Positions 29,534-38,234 of a DNA stretch of 54,701 nt are shown piece after piece. The notes under the pieces were generated by a model that saw only the letters and a program-made list of their open reading frames with translations, made no database searches and was not told where the DNA came from. Position numbers and translations under genes: made by a program. The stretch's first letter is position 1; each line of letters starts with the position of its first letter. Where the stretch lies: NCBI RefSeq assembly GCF_015521605.1, contig NZ_WANV01000004.1, positions 1-54,701 of the forward strand, given 5' to 3'. This stretch comes from Thermococcus sp. GTDB taxonomy: Archaea; Methanobacteriota_B; Thermococci; Thermococcales; Thermococcaceae.

Positions 29534-29553
29534 CTCCTCTTTTCTACCCACTA

Positions 29554-29770
29554 CTGCCCCTGCGCGAGGACCCCGGGGAGAATGAACCGGGGGGCGATGC
29601 GGGGGCTACAGCTCGGCCTCAGCGAGGTCCCCGCGGGAGGGCCTTCCGCGTTACGGAGCGCAATGACCGTGGGAAACCCAGGCCGAGCACAGCTGAGGCC
29701 CGCCTGGGTTAACCCGCCCGAGTTCGCCGTGAGGCACCGATGGGGGCGGGGGTTACGGGCGGGCCATAGT
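29554..29770 (+). ncRNA. H/ACA box guide RNA with three hairpins
   Basis: This fills most of the 341-base gap between genes. Hairpin 1: basal stem 29556-29563 with 29599-29606, upper stem 29571-29576 with 29587-29592, ACA at 29608-29610. Hairpin 2: basal stem 29611-29619 with 29680-29688 (9 perfect pairs), upper stem 29630-29636 with 29667-29673, ACA at 29689-29691. Hairpin 3: basal stem 29697-29704 with 29758-29765, upper stem 29713-29719 with 29744-29750, AUA at 29766-29768. In each, the 3' guide strand starts 15 bases before the ACA/AUA, as the pseudouridylation rule requires. The loops of hairpins 1 and 2 contain GA...UGA, as expected for the L7Ae K-turn or K-loop. Pockets: 29564-29570/29593-29598, 29620-29629/29674-29679, 29705-29712/29751-29757. 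It should guide Cbf5 to three uridines. Confidence 0.85.
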
Positions 29771-29821
29771 CAGATTCTTCGTCGAAACATCAGCGGCCGT
29801 GCAGATGATGTGCCAAAAAGA

Positions 29822-29857
29822 TTTATTAATGACATGTACAAGATTCACACGAGTGGT
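29822..29857 (+). promoter_or_regulatory. Promoter of the 71-residue protein gene
   Basis: TTTATTAA (29822-29829) is a TATA box that predicts initiation near 29850. GTGGT (29853-29857) just before the ATG at 29861 is a minimal ribosome binding site. This places the start well downstream of the open frame, whose upstream part is the guide RNA read as protein. Confidence 0.55.
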
Positions 29858-29860
29858 ACC

Positions 29861-30076
29861 ATGATAATCGCAGGAAGAAACAAGTGGGAGGTACTCCTCA
29901 AGTACTATCCCCCCTGGCAGGGTTACCCTCCCAGGAGGAGAAAGGAGAGGAAGACCACGGAGGTCATTGAGGTACTTGAGATGCTCGCAGATCCCCGCAG
30001 GCTTTGTGACATTCCCGAGGATGTCCGGGCCATACTGAAGTTTGTCCACCTCGAGTCTTTTCTCCAGGAGGCATAG
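29861..30076 (+). CDS. Small basic protein of unknown function
   Basis: A 71-residue soluble protein: MIIAGRNKWEVLLKYYPPWQ, then a basic linker (GYPPRRRKERK), then a helical part, TTEVIEVLEMLADPRRLCDI and PEDVRAILKFVHLES. I do not recognise a family. The first ATG in the frame after the guide RNA at 29835 is an alternative, but TATA position and GTGGT favour 29861. It stops directly beside the end of moeA on the other strand. Confidence 0.6.
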   Translation: MIIAGRNKWEVLLKYYPPWQGYPPRRRKERKTTEVIEVLEMLADPRRLCDIPEDVRAILKFVHLESFLQEA

Positions 30077-31267
30077 CTAGTAGAGCACAACTTCCACGGT
30101 CTCCCCTTCTAGATGTCCTTCACTGTCCTCCGGAATGACTATGTAGCCGTTGCTCTCCACCAGCGAGCTTATTATACCACTGCCCTTCTTCCGGATCGGT
30201 CTAGCCTTTCCGTTCCCGTACCGGACCTTCACGAACTCGTGTCTCCCGAGCTGGCTTGGAACGCTCTCGGTGAGTTGGGCGTAAACCTTCACCTCGTAGT
30301 CTCTGGCCCCCACCAGCTTTGCCAGGGCGTGCTTGACGTAGAGGTGGAACTGGGCGAAGACGGCCGCGGGATAGCCGCTCATTATGAAGACCCTCTCGCC
30401 GTACCCTATTGGCCTTCCGGGCTTTATCGTCGTCCCGTGGAAGAGCAGCCTGACAAAGCGGTGGGCAAAATCCTTGTCGCCGAAGGCGGAGCCGCCTGTG
30501 ACGAGAACGAGGTTGCATTCCTTCTTTGCCTTCTCTATCGCAGACCGAATGGCATCCTCCTCATCCGGGACAACGCCATAAAAAACCGGCTCTCCAAAGT
30601 ACTCCCTGACCAGGCCGGTCAGCATGGCCGAGTTGCTCTCCATGATCTTTCCGGACATCAGCGCATCCTCGTCGAACTCCTCGATCAGCTCGTCGCCGGT
30701 TATTATTATCCCGACTCGGGGCTTCCTCTTGACATTCACCGTTTTAAAGCCGAGGCTCTTGAGGAGGGCGAGATCTTGAGGTCTCAGAATCTGGCCTTTT
30801 TTCAGAACGACCTCCCCCTTCCTGACGTCCTCTCCCGCGAAGGCCACGTTCTGGCCCGGGGCAACCGGCCTGAGAACCCTTATGACGTCTCCCTCACGCT
30901 CCACCATCTCCTGCATGATGACGGCATTCGCGCCCTCCGGCAGCTTTGCCCCAGTCATGAGCTTTACGGCGGTGCCGGACTCAACCGTGACCCCGCTCTC
31001 CTCCCCTGCCGTGATCTCATCCACAACCCTGAGCTCGACCGGGCTGTACTCCCTCGCAGGGAAGGTGTCCTCGGCGCGGAGAGCATAGCCGTCAACAGCG
31101 GACCTGTCAAAGGGCGGGCTGTCTATGGGAGAAGTCACGTCCTCCGCCAGAACCCTGCCGAGGGCCTCAGTCAGGGAGACTTCCTCCGCATCGGGGATCT
31201 CCCTTAGGTCGTCCATCATCATTCGAAACGCATCCCTGTAGGGGGTCAGTCTTTTGAACTCCCTCAT
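30077..31267 (-). CDS. moeA: Molybdopterin molybdenumtransferase MoeA
   Basis: Inserts molybdate or tungstate into adenylylated molybdopterin; in Thermococcales the main clients are tungsten enzymes such as aldehyde:ferredoxin oxidoreductases. It is 396 residues, the usual length. Motifs: PIDSPPFDRSAVDGYA (active-site Asp region), KLMTGAKLPEGANAVIMQE, and GIIITGDELIE. VTGGSAFGDKDF is the MoeA version of the TSGGVS motif. GYPAAVFAQFH precedes the C-terminal domain IV. It overlaps the moaB gene upstream by 4 bases (ATGA), so the two are translationally coupled. Confidence 0.95.
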   Translation of the reverse strand: MREFKRLTPYRDAFRMMMDDLREIPDAEEVSLTEALGRVLAEDVTSPIDSPPFDRSAVDGYALRAEDTFPAREYSPVELRVVDEITAGEESGVTVESGTAVKLMTGAKLPEGANAVIMQEMVEREGDVIRVLRPVAPGQNVAFAGEDVRKGEVVLKKGQILRPQDLALLKSLGFKTVNVKRKPRVGIIITGDELIEEFDEDALMSGKIMESNSAMLTGLVREYFGEPVFYGVVPDEEDAIRSAIEKAKKECNLVLVTGGSAFGDKDFAHRFVRLLFHGTTIKPGRPIGYGERVFIMSGYPAAVFAQFHLYVKHALAKLVGARDYEVKVYAQLTESVPSQLGRHEFVKVRYGNGKARPIRKKGSGIISSLVESNGYIVIPEDSEGHLEGETVEVVLY

Positions 31268-31785
31268 CTCCGCTCCCCCGCGTGCTTCAGCACGTGACCT
31301 GCCTCGTTCAGAATTATTTTGACTCCGGTCTTTGCCGCTCCGAGGCTTCCGGGCAGGCAGAAGACCGCCATTACTCTCCCGGAGCTCCGGATTATCCCTG
31401 CGGTCGCCCTCGTCATGACCGCGGCCGTGCCTATCTCCTCGTAGCTCAGAAGCCTGAAAACCTCGCCGAAGCCGCTCAGCTCCTTGTCCAAAAGCGGCCT
31501 GACGCTCTCCACGGTGACATCTCTGGGCGCTATCCCCGTCCCACCGGAGGTCACGAGAACATCGGCGCCTGCTTTGAAGGCCTCGACGATTGCCCCGATT
31601 ATCTCAATCTTCTCGTCGGGGACGACTGAGTAGTAAACCTTCTCATGCCCTGCCCTCTCCAGCTCCTCGATGAGAAACTTTCCGCTCTTGTCCTCCTTCT
31701 CTCCCCTGCTGGCGGTGTCGCTCACCGTTATGACCGCGAACTTGAACCTCTTTGGGGCCTTCCTCTTGTGCTCCACAACTCCCAT
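31264..31785 (-). CDS. moaB: Molybdenum cofactor biosynthesis protein MoaB
   Basis: A 173-residue MPT-binding adenylyltransferase of the MogA/MoaB fold. In archaea, MoaB activates molybdopterin with ATP before metal insertion by MoeA. Motifs: FAVITVSDTASRGEKEDKSG, VTSGGTGIAPRDVTVESV (MPT-binding) and FCLPGSLGAAKTGV. Both enzymes of the last two cofactor steps are thus made from one transcript. The start is ATG at 31785. A TATA-like GAATATTTTAC (31804-31814 on the minus strand) lies about 24 bases upstream. Confidence 0.95.
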   Translation of the reverse strand: MGVVEHKRKAPKRFKFAVITVSDTASRGEKEDKSGKFLIEELERAGHEKVYYSVVPDEKIEIIGAIVEAFKAGADVLVTSGGTGIAPRDVTVESVRPLLDKELSGFGEVFRLLSYEEIGTAAVMTRATAGIIRSSGRVMAVFCLPGSLGAAKTGVKIILNEAGHVLKHAGERR

Positions 31786-31885
31786 GTTACCACCCGGGTA
31801 AAATATTCTCCTGCCTTAATAACCTTTCAGCAAATGAGAGCGTTTAACAGGAATGGTTATATTCTGAAAAGTCGAGGGAGAAGGC

Positions 31886-32497
31886 ATGGAGCCCAACAAC
31901 TTCATACGCCCCTTCGATGAGCCGATGCTGTCGCTGAGCAACGCGCCGCACAGGGGAGGACTGACGAGGGCAAACGGTTTCTTCTTCATGATGGTGCACA
32001 AGAACTACTCCGGCGATTATAGGAGGGACTGCCTCGCCTTCGAGCGGAAGAACGGTATTGAAAACTTCGTTGGCTTTATGACGGCCGCCGATGTGAGCAA
32101 AGTCCTCGCAACGTCAAGGGTCAATGGCGTTACGGCATACGTCACCGCTGGAATAACGAACCCCGCCATAGCCGGCGATGAGCCACCCCCGTGGAAGCCG
32201 GGAACAATAAACATCGCCCTCGTCATTGAGGAAGGCCTCACCCTTGGAGCGATGGTGAACGCGGTGATGACCGCAACGGAGGCGAAAACATACACCCTGC
32301 TGAGTCTCGGCTACAATGCCACCGGAACAACGAGCGACGGAATTGGGGTCTTTGCTTTCGAGGGAGAGATTGAATGGGCAGGAACTGCGACGGAGCTCGG
32401 GATGAGCATCGGAAAAGCCGTCAGGAGGGCCCTTAAGGAGAGCATTAAAAAGTGGAAAGGCATCAGGGATGATCCCCTGAGGCCTTCATCTCCATGA
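31886..32497 (+). CDS. cbiZ: Adenosylcobinamide amidohydrolase CbiZ
   Basis: Cleaves the aminopropanol side chain from adenosylcobinamide to give adenosylcobyric acid, the archaeal route for salvaging incomplete corrinoids. It is 203 residues. Family features are [46 protein letters not shown] and [16 protein letters not shown]. The start is ATG behind GGGAGAAGG, with a TATA-like GGTTATATTC about 30 bases upstream. The 3' end overlaps the end of cobT on the other strand by 35 bases. It opens the cobamide region. Confidence 0.93.
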   Translation: MEPNNFIRPFDEPMLSLSNAPHRGGLTRANGFFFMMVHKNYSGDYRRDCLAFERKNGIENFVGFMTAADVSKVLATSRVNGVTAYVTAGITNPAIAGDEPPPWKPGTINIALVIEEGLTLGAMVNAVMTATEAKTYTLLSLGYNATGTTSDGIGVFAFEGEIEWAGTATELGMSIGKAVRRALKESIKKWKGIRDDPLRPSSP

Positions 32498-33482
32498 GCC
32501 TTCTGTAAAGCTCCTCGACCTTTTCCCTAACGTCTTCCGGAGAGAAGCCAGCCTTGAGGGCGAGCCACGTTGCTCCTCCCGCCCCGACGCCTTCCTTGAC
32601 GTAGCCACGCTCGTAGTCTCTGAGGCCTTTGAATTCGCTCTTCGAGAAGTCTAGGTCAGCCGCATAGGTTGCTACCCCGATTTCCTTTGCCGTTTCGAGG
32701 AACGTGGCACTCCTATCTTTCACGACCCACCTGGTGGTTGCAATCATGAACCTGCTTAAGTCCTCACCGAGGGCCTTTAGAATGGCCGAGACCGCCAACA
32801 TCTGAGTCCCGCCGGCCAGGACGACCTTCTTTCTGAACCCGAGGGAGACACCTATCACCGTCGCCATCATGGGGTCGCCGAACTGCCTCAGGGCCTCAAG
32901 GGGGCTGTTCTTCAACCCACCCCGTTCAATCCCGGCCCTTTTGAAGCCCTCCCCTATCACCTTCTCCTTAAGGCTCTGGGGGTTTTCAGGTGAGGCTGAG
33001 CTCGTCTTGGCATCGTAGCCGAGCGCCCACAGGACGGCCTGTGCGGTCGTGGTTCCCCCCGGTGTGGACTCGCCGATTACCAGTTCTTCAACGGGCGTTT
33101 TGTTCAGCTCCTCACCAAGGAGCCTGGCCCGTTTGAGTATGTCTTCGAACTCCGGCAGAGCGGGCCCCCTTCTGAAGTCCCTCCCGATGGAGTCGCTGAT
33201 GTGTACGTGGGGGACGAGAGGTGCCAGATAGGTCCCACCCCTGACGACGAGGATGGGAAAGCCCGCGAGCTCTCTGGCGGCTTTTGTTATTATGGCCGGC
33301 GTCGGATGTCCCTCCGGGGTCACGGGTATTGCGTCGATTATCAGCGGCTTTTCGTGGAATAGGTATTCTGCATCCGCTGGGGGCGTCAGCTTCGTCAGTT
33401 CTGGCGTCGCCCCGGCGACACTTATTCCCGGGACGGTGCTTATCTCGGTGTTCCCCAATACCAGCAGGAAGAGGCTCTTCAT
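32463..33482 (-). CDS. cobT: Archaeal CobT: NaMN:base phosphoribosyltransferase
   Basis: Makes alpha-ribazole phosphate from nicotinate mononucleotide and the lower-ligand base, part of nucleotide-loop assembly of cobamides. It is 339 residues, of the archaeal CobT type. Motifs: [16 protein letters not shown] at the N-terminus, [47 protein letters not shown], and [10 protein letters not shown] near the end. The frame is open a further 59 codons upstream, but GGTGGT before the ATG at 33482 and a TATA about 30 bases upstream fix the start. It is divergent from cbiP. Confidence 0.93.
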   Translation of the reverse strand: MKSLFLLVLGNTEISTVPGISVAGATPELTKLTPPADAEYLFHEKPLIIDAIPVTPEGHPTPAIITKAARELAGFPILVVRGGTYLAPLVPHVHISDSIGRDFRRGPALPEFEDILKRARLLGEELNKTPVEELVIGESTPGGTTTAQAVLWALGYDAKTSSASPENPQSLKEKVIGEGFKRAGIERGGLKNSPLEALRQFGDPMMATVIGVSLGFRKKVVLAGGTQMLAVSAILKALGEDLSRFMIATTRWVVKDRSATFLETAKEIGVATYAADLDFSKSEFKGLRDYERGYVKEGVGAGGATWLALKAGFSPEDVREKVEELYRRLMEMKASGDHP

Positions 33483-33493
33483 CCTGACCACCG

Positions 33494-33520
33494 CTGGACT
33501 TTTTATCCAATACTTTATAT
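33494..33520. promoter_or_regulatory. cobT/cbiP divergent promoter with a repeated 16-mer
   Basis: The plus-strand TATA CTTTATATG (33513-33521) serves cbiP; read on the minus strand, CATATAAAG serves cobT. Between it and cobT stands CTGGACTTTTTATCCA (33494-33509), with TGGA/TCCA half-sites. The identical 16 bases recur at 38904-38919 between two other divergent genes of the cobamide region. Confidence 0.5.
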
Positions 33521-33550
33521 GCCCTTCGGCCAACTCTGAACGGTGAGAGA

Positions 33551-35002
33551 ATGGGAGAGGCGTTGATGATACTCGGAACTTCATCCGGAGCGGGCAAGTC
33601 CCTCCTGGCAACGGCCCTCTGCAGGATTTTCTCAAACCTCGGCTACGACGTGGTTCCATTCAAGAGCCAGAACATGAGCCTGAACTCCGCGCCGAGCATC
33701 GAAGGCGGTGAGATTAGCAGGGCGCAGTACCTGCAGGCGATAGCCTGCCGGAAGAAACCGAGCGTGAGGTTCAACCCGATCCTTCTCAAGCCAGAGGGGA
33801 ATATGAGAAGCCAGGTTGTCTTTATGGGAAAACCGATTGGGAGCGTCTCCGCGAGGGACTACATGCTCTCAAGAAAGGAGGAGCTCTTCCGCAAGGCCAT
33901 GGAAGTCCTCGACCACCTAAAACGGGAACATGACATTGTTATCATCGAGGGCGCCGGCAGTCCGGTGGAGATAAACCTCAGGGACTACGACATAGCCAAC
34001 ACGAGGGTTATGCTCCACGCGAAAGCGAAGGGAATTCTCGTCACCGACATAGACAGGGGCGGGAGCTTCGCGAGCATAGTGGGCACGATGGAGCTTCTAA
34101 AACCCGGGGAAAGGGAAGCGATAATTGGCTTCATCTTCAACAAGTTCCGTGGAGATAAATCTCTCCTTGAACCGGGCTTCGAATACCTTGAAAAGCGCTA
34201 CGGAAGGCCAACCCTCGGCGTTATCCCCTACGTCGAGCACCGCCTTCCAGAGGAGGATTCCCTGACAGAGTTCCCGAAGGTGAAGGGCGACCTTCACATC
34301 CAAATTGTCAGGCTTCCCCACATAAGCAACTTCACGGACTTTGAGCCCCTCCACTGGGCGAACGGAGTCGATTACGTGACAAAACCCGAGGAAATAACGG
34401 GCGACCTCATCATAATCCCGGGAAGCAAGAACACAGTTGAGGATCTGCTCTGGATGCGCGAGAACGGGATTGAAGACGCCATACTGGAGGCCCATCGCGA
34501 AGGTTCGTTCATTGTGGGAATCTGCGGGGGCTTCCAGATGCTCGGGAGGGAGATAATAGACACCGTTGAATCAAAGCGCGGGAAGGTCAGGGGAATCGGT
34601 TTGCTTCCGGCCAAAACGGTCTTTGAAAAAACCAAGAGGACGAATCATCTCGGTGCGAGGGTACTCTGGGAACCCGCTAAGGGAATGGCGGTTGAGGGCT
34701 ACGAGATAAGGATGGGCCGTTCCGTCTCGGATAAGCCGTTCTCCATCATCACTTCTGTTAATGGGGGCAAAACCTTCGAGCCTGAAGGGGCTGTTGGCGA
34801 GAGGGCCTTCGGAACCTACCTGCACGGCATCTTTCACAACTTCGCCTTCACCGAGAGGTTCCTCAACCTGATCAGGGCCGAGAAGGGACTTGAGCCGGTT
34901 TCGGTCGAGGGCTGGAGCATCGAGGAGGAGATAGAGAGGTTCGCCAGGCTCGTTGAGAAAAACCTCGACGTGGAGAGGGTTCTAGGGGAGCTGGGAATTT
35001 AG
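33551..35002 (+). CDS. cbiP: Cobyric acid synthase CbiP/CobQ
   Basis: Glutamine-dependent amidation of adenosylcobyrinic acid a,c-diamide at four carboxylates to adenosylcobyric acid. It is 483 residues. The N-terminal dethiobiotin-synthetase-like ATPase has [27 protein letters not shown] and [13 protein letters not shown] are hallmarks of the CobQ group. The C-terminal class I glutamine amidotransferase domain has nucleophile Cys in [13 protein letters not shown] and the His in [17 protein letters not shown] choice: ATG at 33551 behind GGTGAGAG. It supplies the same product that CbiZ regenerates from salvaged cobinamide. Confidence 0.95.
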   Translation: MGEALMILGTSSGAGKSLLATALCRIFSNLGYDVVPFKSQNMSLNSAPSIEGGEISRAQYLQAIACRKKPSVRFNPILLKPEGNMRSQVVFMGKPIGSVSARDYMLSRKEELFRKAMEVLDHLKREHDIVIIEGAGSPVEINLRDYDIANTRVMLHAKAKGILVTDIDRGGSFASIVGTMELLKPGEREAIIGFIFNKFRGDKSLLEPGFEYLEKRYGRPTLGVIPYVEHRLPEEDSLTEFPKVKGDLHIQIVRLPHISNFTDFEPLHWANGVDYVTKPEEITGDLIIIPGSKNTVEDLLWMRENGIEDAILEAHREGSFIVGICGGFQMLGREIIDTVESKRGKVRGIGLLPAKTVFEKTKRTNHLGARVLWEPAKGMAVEGYEIRMGRSVSDKPFSIITSVNGGKTFEPEGAVGERAFGTYLHGIFHNFAFTERFLNLIRAEKGLEPVSVEGWSIEEEIERFARLVEKNLDVERVLGELGI

Positions 35003-35211
35003 AAATAATCCTCCGGACTTTCAAGCTCCTTTGGTGGGTGTCTCCTCGCCCACCAGAGCTTCAGGCGGACGTAGAGGTAGAAGCCGAAGAAAAGGAACGC
35101 CAACACCACGAAGAGGCCGAGTGCGAAGAGCAGGAATCCGAAGAAGAGAAGGCCGCCCATTATAAGAATGCCTATGAAGAGCAGAACCCCGGACACCCTC
35201 TCCAGCCTCAT
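34999..35211 (-). CDS. Small membrane protein downstream of cobY
   Basis: A 70-residue protein with two adjacent hydrophobic helices (about residues 8-27 and 29-50) followed by a basic/acidic tail, [15 protein letters not shown] do not recognise a family. Its start overlaps the cobY stop by 4 bases (ATGA), so it is translationally coupled to cobY. A membrane-anchoring or assembly role near the membrane enzymes CobS and CbiB would make sense but is only inferred. Confidence 0.72.
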   Translation of the reverse strand: MRLERVSGVLLFIGILIMGGLLFFGFLLFALGLFVVLAFLFFGFYLYVRLKLWWARRHPPKELESPEDYF

Positions 35212-35750
35212 CGCTCACCCACCAGATCCGCTATCCTCCTCGCAAGCTTTAACTCTTTTGGAGTATTCACGTTGAGCGCCAGCAGGGGGTTGTTCAGCTC
35301 AAAAAAACGCTCGCCTTCGGCCCCAACGGCGTTCAGGCCGACTACCGCGTAGCCCTTATAGATGACCGGGTTCAAGTCCTTTGGAACCAGCCCCAGCGGG
35401 AGGACGCCGGTCAGGCTCGTCCTTCCGTCGAAGGCCCTCCTGATCAGAGCAATGTCCGAGGCTTTCACGAAGGGCAGGTCAGCAGAAACGCTCACGAAGG
35501 GCCCGAACTCACGGAGGAGCCAGCCAACGTCCTCCACATATCCCCTTCCCGGCGTTTCCACGAAGGGAATTCCCTCACGCAGGCAGAGCTCCCTTGTCTT
35601 CGGCGTGCTTCGCGAGAGGGCCACGATGGTTTCTCCGGCCTTTTTCGCCTGCTCGTAAACCCTCAGGAGCATCGGTTTTCCGCCAACATTCAGGACGGGC
35701 TTTTCCCGGCCCATCCGGCTCGACCTTCCGCCGGCGAGGATGACTATCAT
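35208..35750 (-). CDS. cobY: CobY-type adenosylcobinamide-phosphate guanylyltransferase
   Basis: A 180-residue nucleotidyltransferase of the MobA/CobY fold: VILAGGRSSRMGREKPVLNVGGKPML is the NTP-binding start, SVSADLPFVKASDIALI the metal/base region, and ALNVNTPKEL the C-terminal motif. CobY transfers GMP to adenosylcobinamide phosphate in archaea, replacing bacterial CobU. Fold alone would also allow MobA, but the surrounding cobT, cbiP, cobS, cobZ and cbiB genes make CobY much likelier. The frame is open upstream by 71 codons, but these cross the divergent lipoprotein gene; ATG 35750 is the first codon of the conserved domain. Confidence 0.87.
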   Translation of the reverse strand: MIVILAGGRSSRMGREKPVLNVGGKPMLLRVYEQAKKAGETIVALSRSTPKTRELCLREGIPFVETPGRGYVEDVGWLLREFGPFVSVSADLPFVKASDIALIRRAFDGRTSLTGVLPLGLVPKDLNPVIYKGYAVVGLNAVGAEGERFFELNNPLLALNVNTPKELKLARRIADLVGER

Positions 35751-35802
35751 GGTGGTTAATAGCGGATAAGGGTTAAAAGCCCTTACTCCCAACTGGGAGA
35801 GT
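35751..35802. promoter_or_regulatory. cobY / lipoprotein divergent region
   Basis: A 52-base gap. GGGTTAAAAGCCC (35772-35784) is a small dyad that could serve as a TATA region for both strands. TCCCAACTGGGA (35790-35801) is another short inverted repeat immediately before the lipoprotein gene's GAGT-ATG. No other feature is seen. Confidence 0.4.
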
Positions 35803-36882
35803 ATGAGATACACCCCGGTCATTGCCGTGATCATCATCTTAGTGGCCTCGGGATGCGTATTCAGGATTCCCTCACAGGGAACGCCATCGACTGCAACGCC
35901 GAGTGCGGGCTCGAACATGACCCAAAACACGCCCCTTGAGGACAGTCCCTCAGTGAGTATCATCCCCTCTTTTCAGGGCCGGGACAACGCTTCTCCCGCG
36001 GAGAAAGGGGCAGTGGCCCCCAAGGGGGACGGGGGATCAAACCTCTCGGTTGAGAGCTGGGCCTACTGGCTTCAGAACGCGAGTCCAGCGGCCATAGTGG
36101 AGAGCGGCTTTGACCTGATCGTCATGGACTACTCTAGGGATGGAAGCGAGGAAACAGCCTATACGCGCGAGGAGATTGAGGTGATTAAGGGGGCAGGGAT
36201 TATCCCCATCGCCTACATCAGCATCGGCGAGGCGGAAGATTATCGCTTCTACTGGGACGAGGGCTGGGTGGAGAACCCGCCCGAGTGGCTGGGCCCCGAG
36301 AACCCCGAGTGGAGGGGCAACTACGCTGTCAGATACTGGGACGAGGAGTGGAAGCGGATTATCTTCGAGTACCTCGATAAGATCATCGCGCAGGGCTTTA
36401 TGGGCGTCTACCTCGACAAGGTGGACGAGTACTGGTTCTGGGCGGAAAGGGGCTACAACGAGAGCTGGGCCGCGCAGGAGATGATAGAGTTCATACTGGA
36501 GATAGCGAACTACACCCGCTCGAAAGCCGGGGAGGGCTTCATGATCGTTCCGCAGAACGGGGAGGACCTGCTTGGATACGACGATGGGGCGCTTCTCAAG
36601 ACCGTCTCAGGCTGGGCGAGTGAAGACGTATTCTACGACGGGTTCCATAGCAGCCCCTGGATGGAGGAAAAGCTCCCCTTTCTCGATAGGGTCGCGGAGG
36701 CTGGAAAGCTCGTTCTTGTAGTTGACTACATTGATGACGGCACTGGGAGCCCGGAGAACACAGACAGGATACGGGACTTCATCGAGAGGGCTCGGGGGAG
36801 GGGCTACATCCCGTATGCGGCCTTGGAAGACAGGGCGCTTGACAGGCTCGTCGTTATTCCAGGACTTCAGCCCCCAAGATAA
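35803..36882 (+). CDS. Secreted lipoprotein with GH114-like TIM barrel
   Basis: A 359-residue protein. A signal peptide ends in a lipobox-like LVASGC (Cys about residue 18), followed by a Ser/Thr/Pro-rich, low-complexity linker to about residue 80. The rest is a (beta/alpha)8 domain with [57 protein letters not shown] and [10 protein letters not shown]. This matches the MJ1477/TM1410-like glycoside hydrolase family 114 (endo-alpha-1,4-polygalactosaminidase-related) proteins. Outside the cell, anchored to the membrane. It stands inside the cobamide region without an obvious link; its end overlaps cobS by 16 bases on the opposite strand. Confidence 0.82.
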   Translation: MRYTPVIAVIIILVASGCVFRIPSQGTPSTATPSAGSNMTQNTPLEDSPSVSIIPSFQGRDNASPAEKGAVAPKGDGGSNLSVESWAYWLQNASPAAIVESGFDLIVMDYSRDGSEETAYTREEIEVIKGAGIIPIAYISIGEAEDYRFYWDEGWVENPPEWLGPENPEWRGNYAVRYWDEEWKRIIFEYLDKIIAQGFMGVYLDKVDEYWFWAERGYNESWAAQEMIEFILEIANYTRSKAGEGFMIVPQNGEDLLGYDDGALLKTVSGWASEDVFYDGFHSSPWMEEKLPFLDRVAEAGKLVLVVDYIDDGTGSPENTDRIRDFIERARGRGYIPYAALEDRALDRLVVIPGLQPPR

Positions 36883-37568
36883 GCCCCGGCAAAGGCCAGA
36901 ACGAGCAACGTCCCGGCCCGCGTGATTTCGGCCACAGCCCCAAGGCAGTCACCGTTTATCCCTCCAAAATTGTCGAGGGAGAGCTTGATGACGTAGATTC
37001 CGAACAGCAGACCTCCAATACCTGAAAGCGTTAATGGGTCGTAGAGGATAACGGGAAGGTAGAGCAGGGCGTAGAGGAGTGTCCCGATGGCGAGCTGCCT
37101 CCTGTCCATCCCCTCCATGAAGTAGGAGCCGAGCCCCCGGCCAAGCGGTCTCCCAGTTGAAAGTCCGAGGAGCATAGCGAACTTCGAGTTCAGTTCGGCG
37201 ATGTAGAGTGCGTAGAACGGCACCAGGGGGAGAGAGTAAACCTGGAGGATGAGAACCATGACAGCGGCAAAAACTCCCGCTATGCCCGTGTTGACGTCCT
37301 TCATCGCTTTGATCTTCATCTCCCTCTCGCCCTTGACCATCACCCCGTCGGCCCAGTCGGCCAGACCGTCGAGGTGAAGGAGGCCTATTGTAGAGTAGAG
37401 TGCCAGAACCGCCAGGACGTTGGCAAGGGGCGGGTTGAGATGGAGCACAACGACTGGAAGGGCTGAGCTGAGCGGAGCAACCAGTGGAAGCGCCCAAAGC
37501 TCATGTTTAGCCTTCTCAAAGTCCCCCCTGATGGGTATTCGCGTGAGGAATGGCAGGAGGTTTCTCAC
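36867..37568 (-). CDS. cobS: Cobamide synthase CobS (adenosylcobinamide-GDP ribazoletransferase)
   Basis: Integral membrane enzyme that joins adenosylcobinamide-GDP to alpha-ribazole (phosphate), the final assembly step. It is 233 residues with about six hydrophobic segments. Family motifs are FLTRIPI at the N-terminus, [16 protein letters not shown] with the conserved acidic cluster, [12 protein letters not shown], and [16 protein letters not shown]. The start is GTG at 37568, overlapping the TGA of the zinc-ribbon gene (GTGA). It is the last of four tightly overlapping genes (PP-loop ATPase, cobZ, zinc ribbon, cobS). Confidence 0.95.
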   Translation of the reverse strand: MRNLLPFLTRIPIRGDFEKAKHELWALPLVAPLSSALPVVVLHLNPPLANVLAVLALYSTIGLLHLDGLADWADGVMVKGEREMKIKAMKDVNTGIAGVFAAVMVLILQVYSLPLVPFYALYIAELNSKFAMLLGLSTGRPLGRGLGSYFMEGMDRRQLAIGTLLYALLYLPVILYDPLTLSGIGGLLFGIYVIKLSLDNFGGINGDCLGAVAEITRAGTLLVLAFAGAYLGG

Positions 37569-37822
37569 ACGCTCACCTCTGTTCTCTTCTCCTCAAATTC
37601 CTCCCTGAGGCTTGAGAGCGTTCCCTCATCAACGAACGCCAAGACAACGCCGCAGTCGAGACAGAGATAGGGCGTTGCCTCGATGAATGGCCTCAGCAGG
37701 CCGGTGGTTTTGCTCTTCCATGGAGGTTGCCAGAAGAAGCGGGAATAACCGCCCCTTTTCGTCTTGCTTCGCACCATCGTTCCACCGCAGAGGGGACACT
37801 TTCGGGTTTCAACCTTGGTCAT
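37565..37822 (-). CDS. Small zinc-ribbon protein coupled to cobS and cobZ
   Basis: An 85-residue protein with CPLCGG (near residue 9) and CLDCG (near residue 53) as the two halves of a zinc ribbon. They are separated by a basic, aromatic-rich insert ([17 protein letters not shown]). The C-terminus is an acidic helix ([13 protein letters not shown]). The start ATG 37822 lies behind GGTGG inside the end of cobZ; the frame opens five codons earlier. The stop overlaps the cobS start. I do not know this protein in any cobamide pathway; its position between cobZ and cobS suggests a helper or regulator. Confidence 0.75.
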   Translation of the reverse strand: MTKVETRKCPLCGGTMVRSKTKRGGYSRFFWQPPWKSKTTGLLRPFIEATPYLCLDCGVVLAFVDEGTLSSLREEFEEKRTEVSV

Positions 37823-38234
37823 CGAAACCACCTTCAAAGAGCTTTGTCATACAGCCCGCTATAAACCCTCCGACCGCGTCATCCAGGAACGGTGGCAGCT
37901 CGGCAAGAATTCCGGGCTTCCTGGTATCGTAGTAAAAGAAGTTGAAGAGCGCCATCTTGCCCCCGATGTATTCGGCTATGTCTATCCCTATCAGCTCGTC
38001 GGCCACCAGATTGACCGGGTCTCCCTCGACTCTGAAGTTTTCCTCAAGGAGGAGCGCCGCCGTCAGGAGCGACTGGACGTTGACGTCGTTGAGATAGCGG
38101 AGCATAAGCTTCCGAAGCTTTTCCCGGACATCCCCGCGGTCATCCCCGATGTAGAGCGCCATGGCTGTGTCGAGGACTGCATCAAGCGTTACGCCGTGAT
38201 TTTCGAGCTTTTGTAAGAGTTCCCCCGCGTTCAT
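37809..38234 (-). CDS. cobZ: CobZ alpha-ribazole-phosphate phosphatase (PgpA-like fold)
   Basis: A 141-residue protein of the archaeal CobZ group, which shares its fold with phosphatidylglycerophosphatase A. It replaces bacterial CobC in removing the 5'-phosphate from alpha-ribazole phosphate (or adenosylcobamide phosphate). Conserved parts: LVADELIGIDIAEYIGGKMALFNFFYYD, GILAELPPFLDDAVGGFIAGC. The start overlaps the upstream PP-loop gene by 4 bases (ATGA) and its end overlaps the zinc-ribbon start by 14 bases. Homology alone allows PgpA, but the operon argues for CobZ. Confidence 0.87.
   Translation of the reverse strand: MNAGELLQKLENHGVTLDAVLDTAMALYIGDDRGDVREKLRKLMLRYLNDVNVQSLLTAALLLEENFRVEGDPVNLVADELIGIDIAEYIGGKMALFNFFYYDTRKPGILAELPPFLDDAVGGFIAGCMTKLFEGGFDDQG

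Noticed and set aside
29554-29770. RNase P RNA or SRP RNA
   Set aside because: The region is GC-rich and structured, but the conserved RNase P core (ACAGAAA and its partner) and the SRP Alu/S-domain motifs are absent, while the H/ACA geometry fits three times.
32463-33659. Longer CobT starting at 33659
   Set aside because: The extra 59 residues overlap the divergent cbiP start and are unlike CobT; ATG 33482 has a ribosome binding site.
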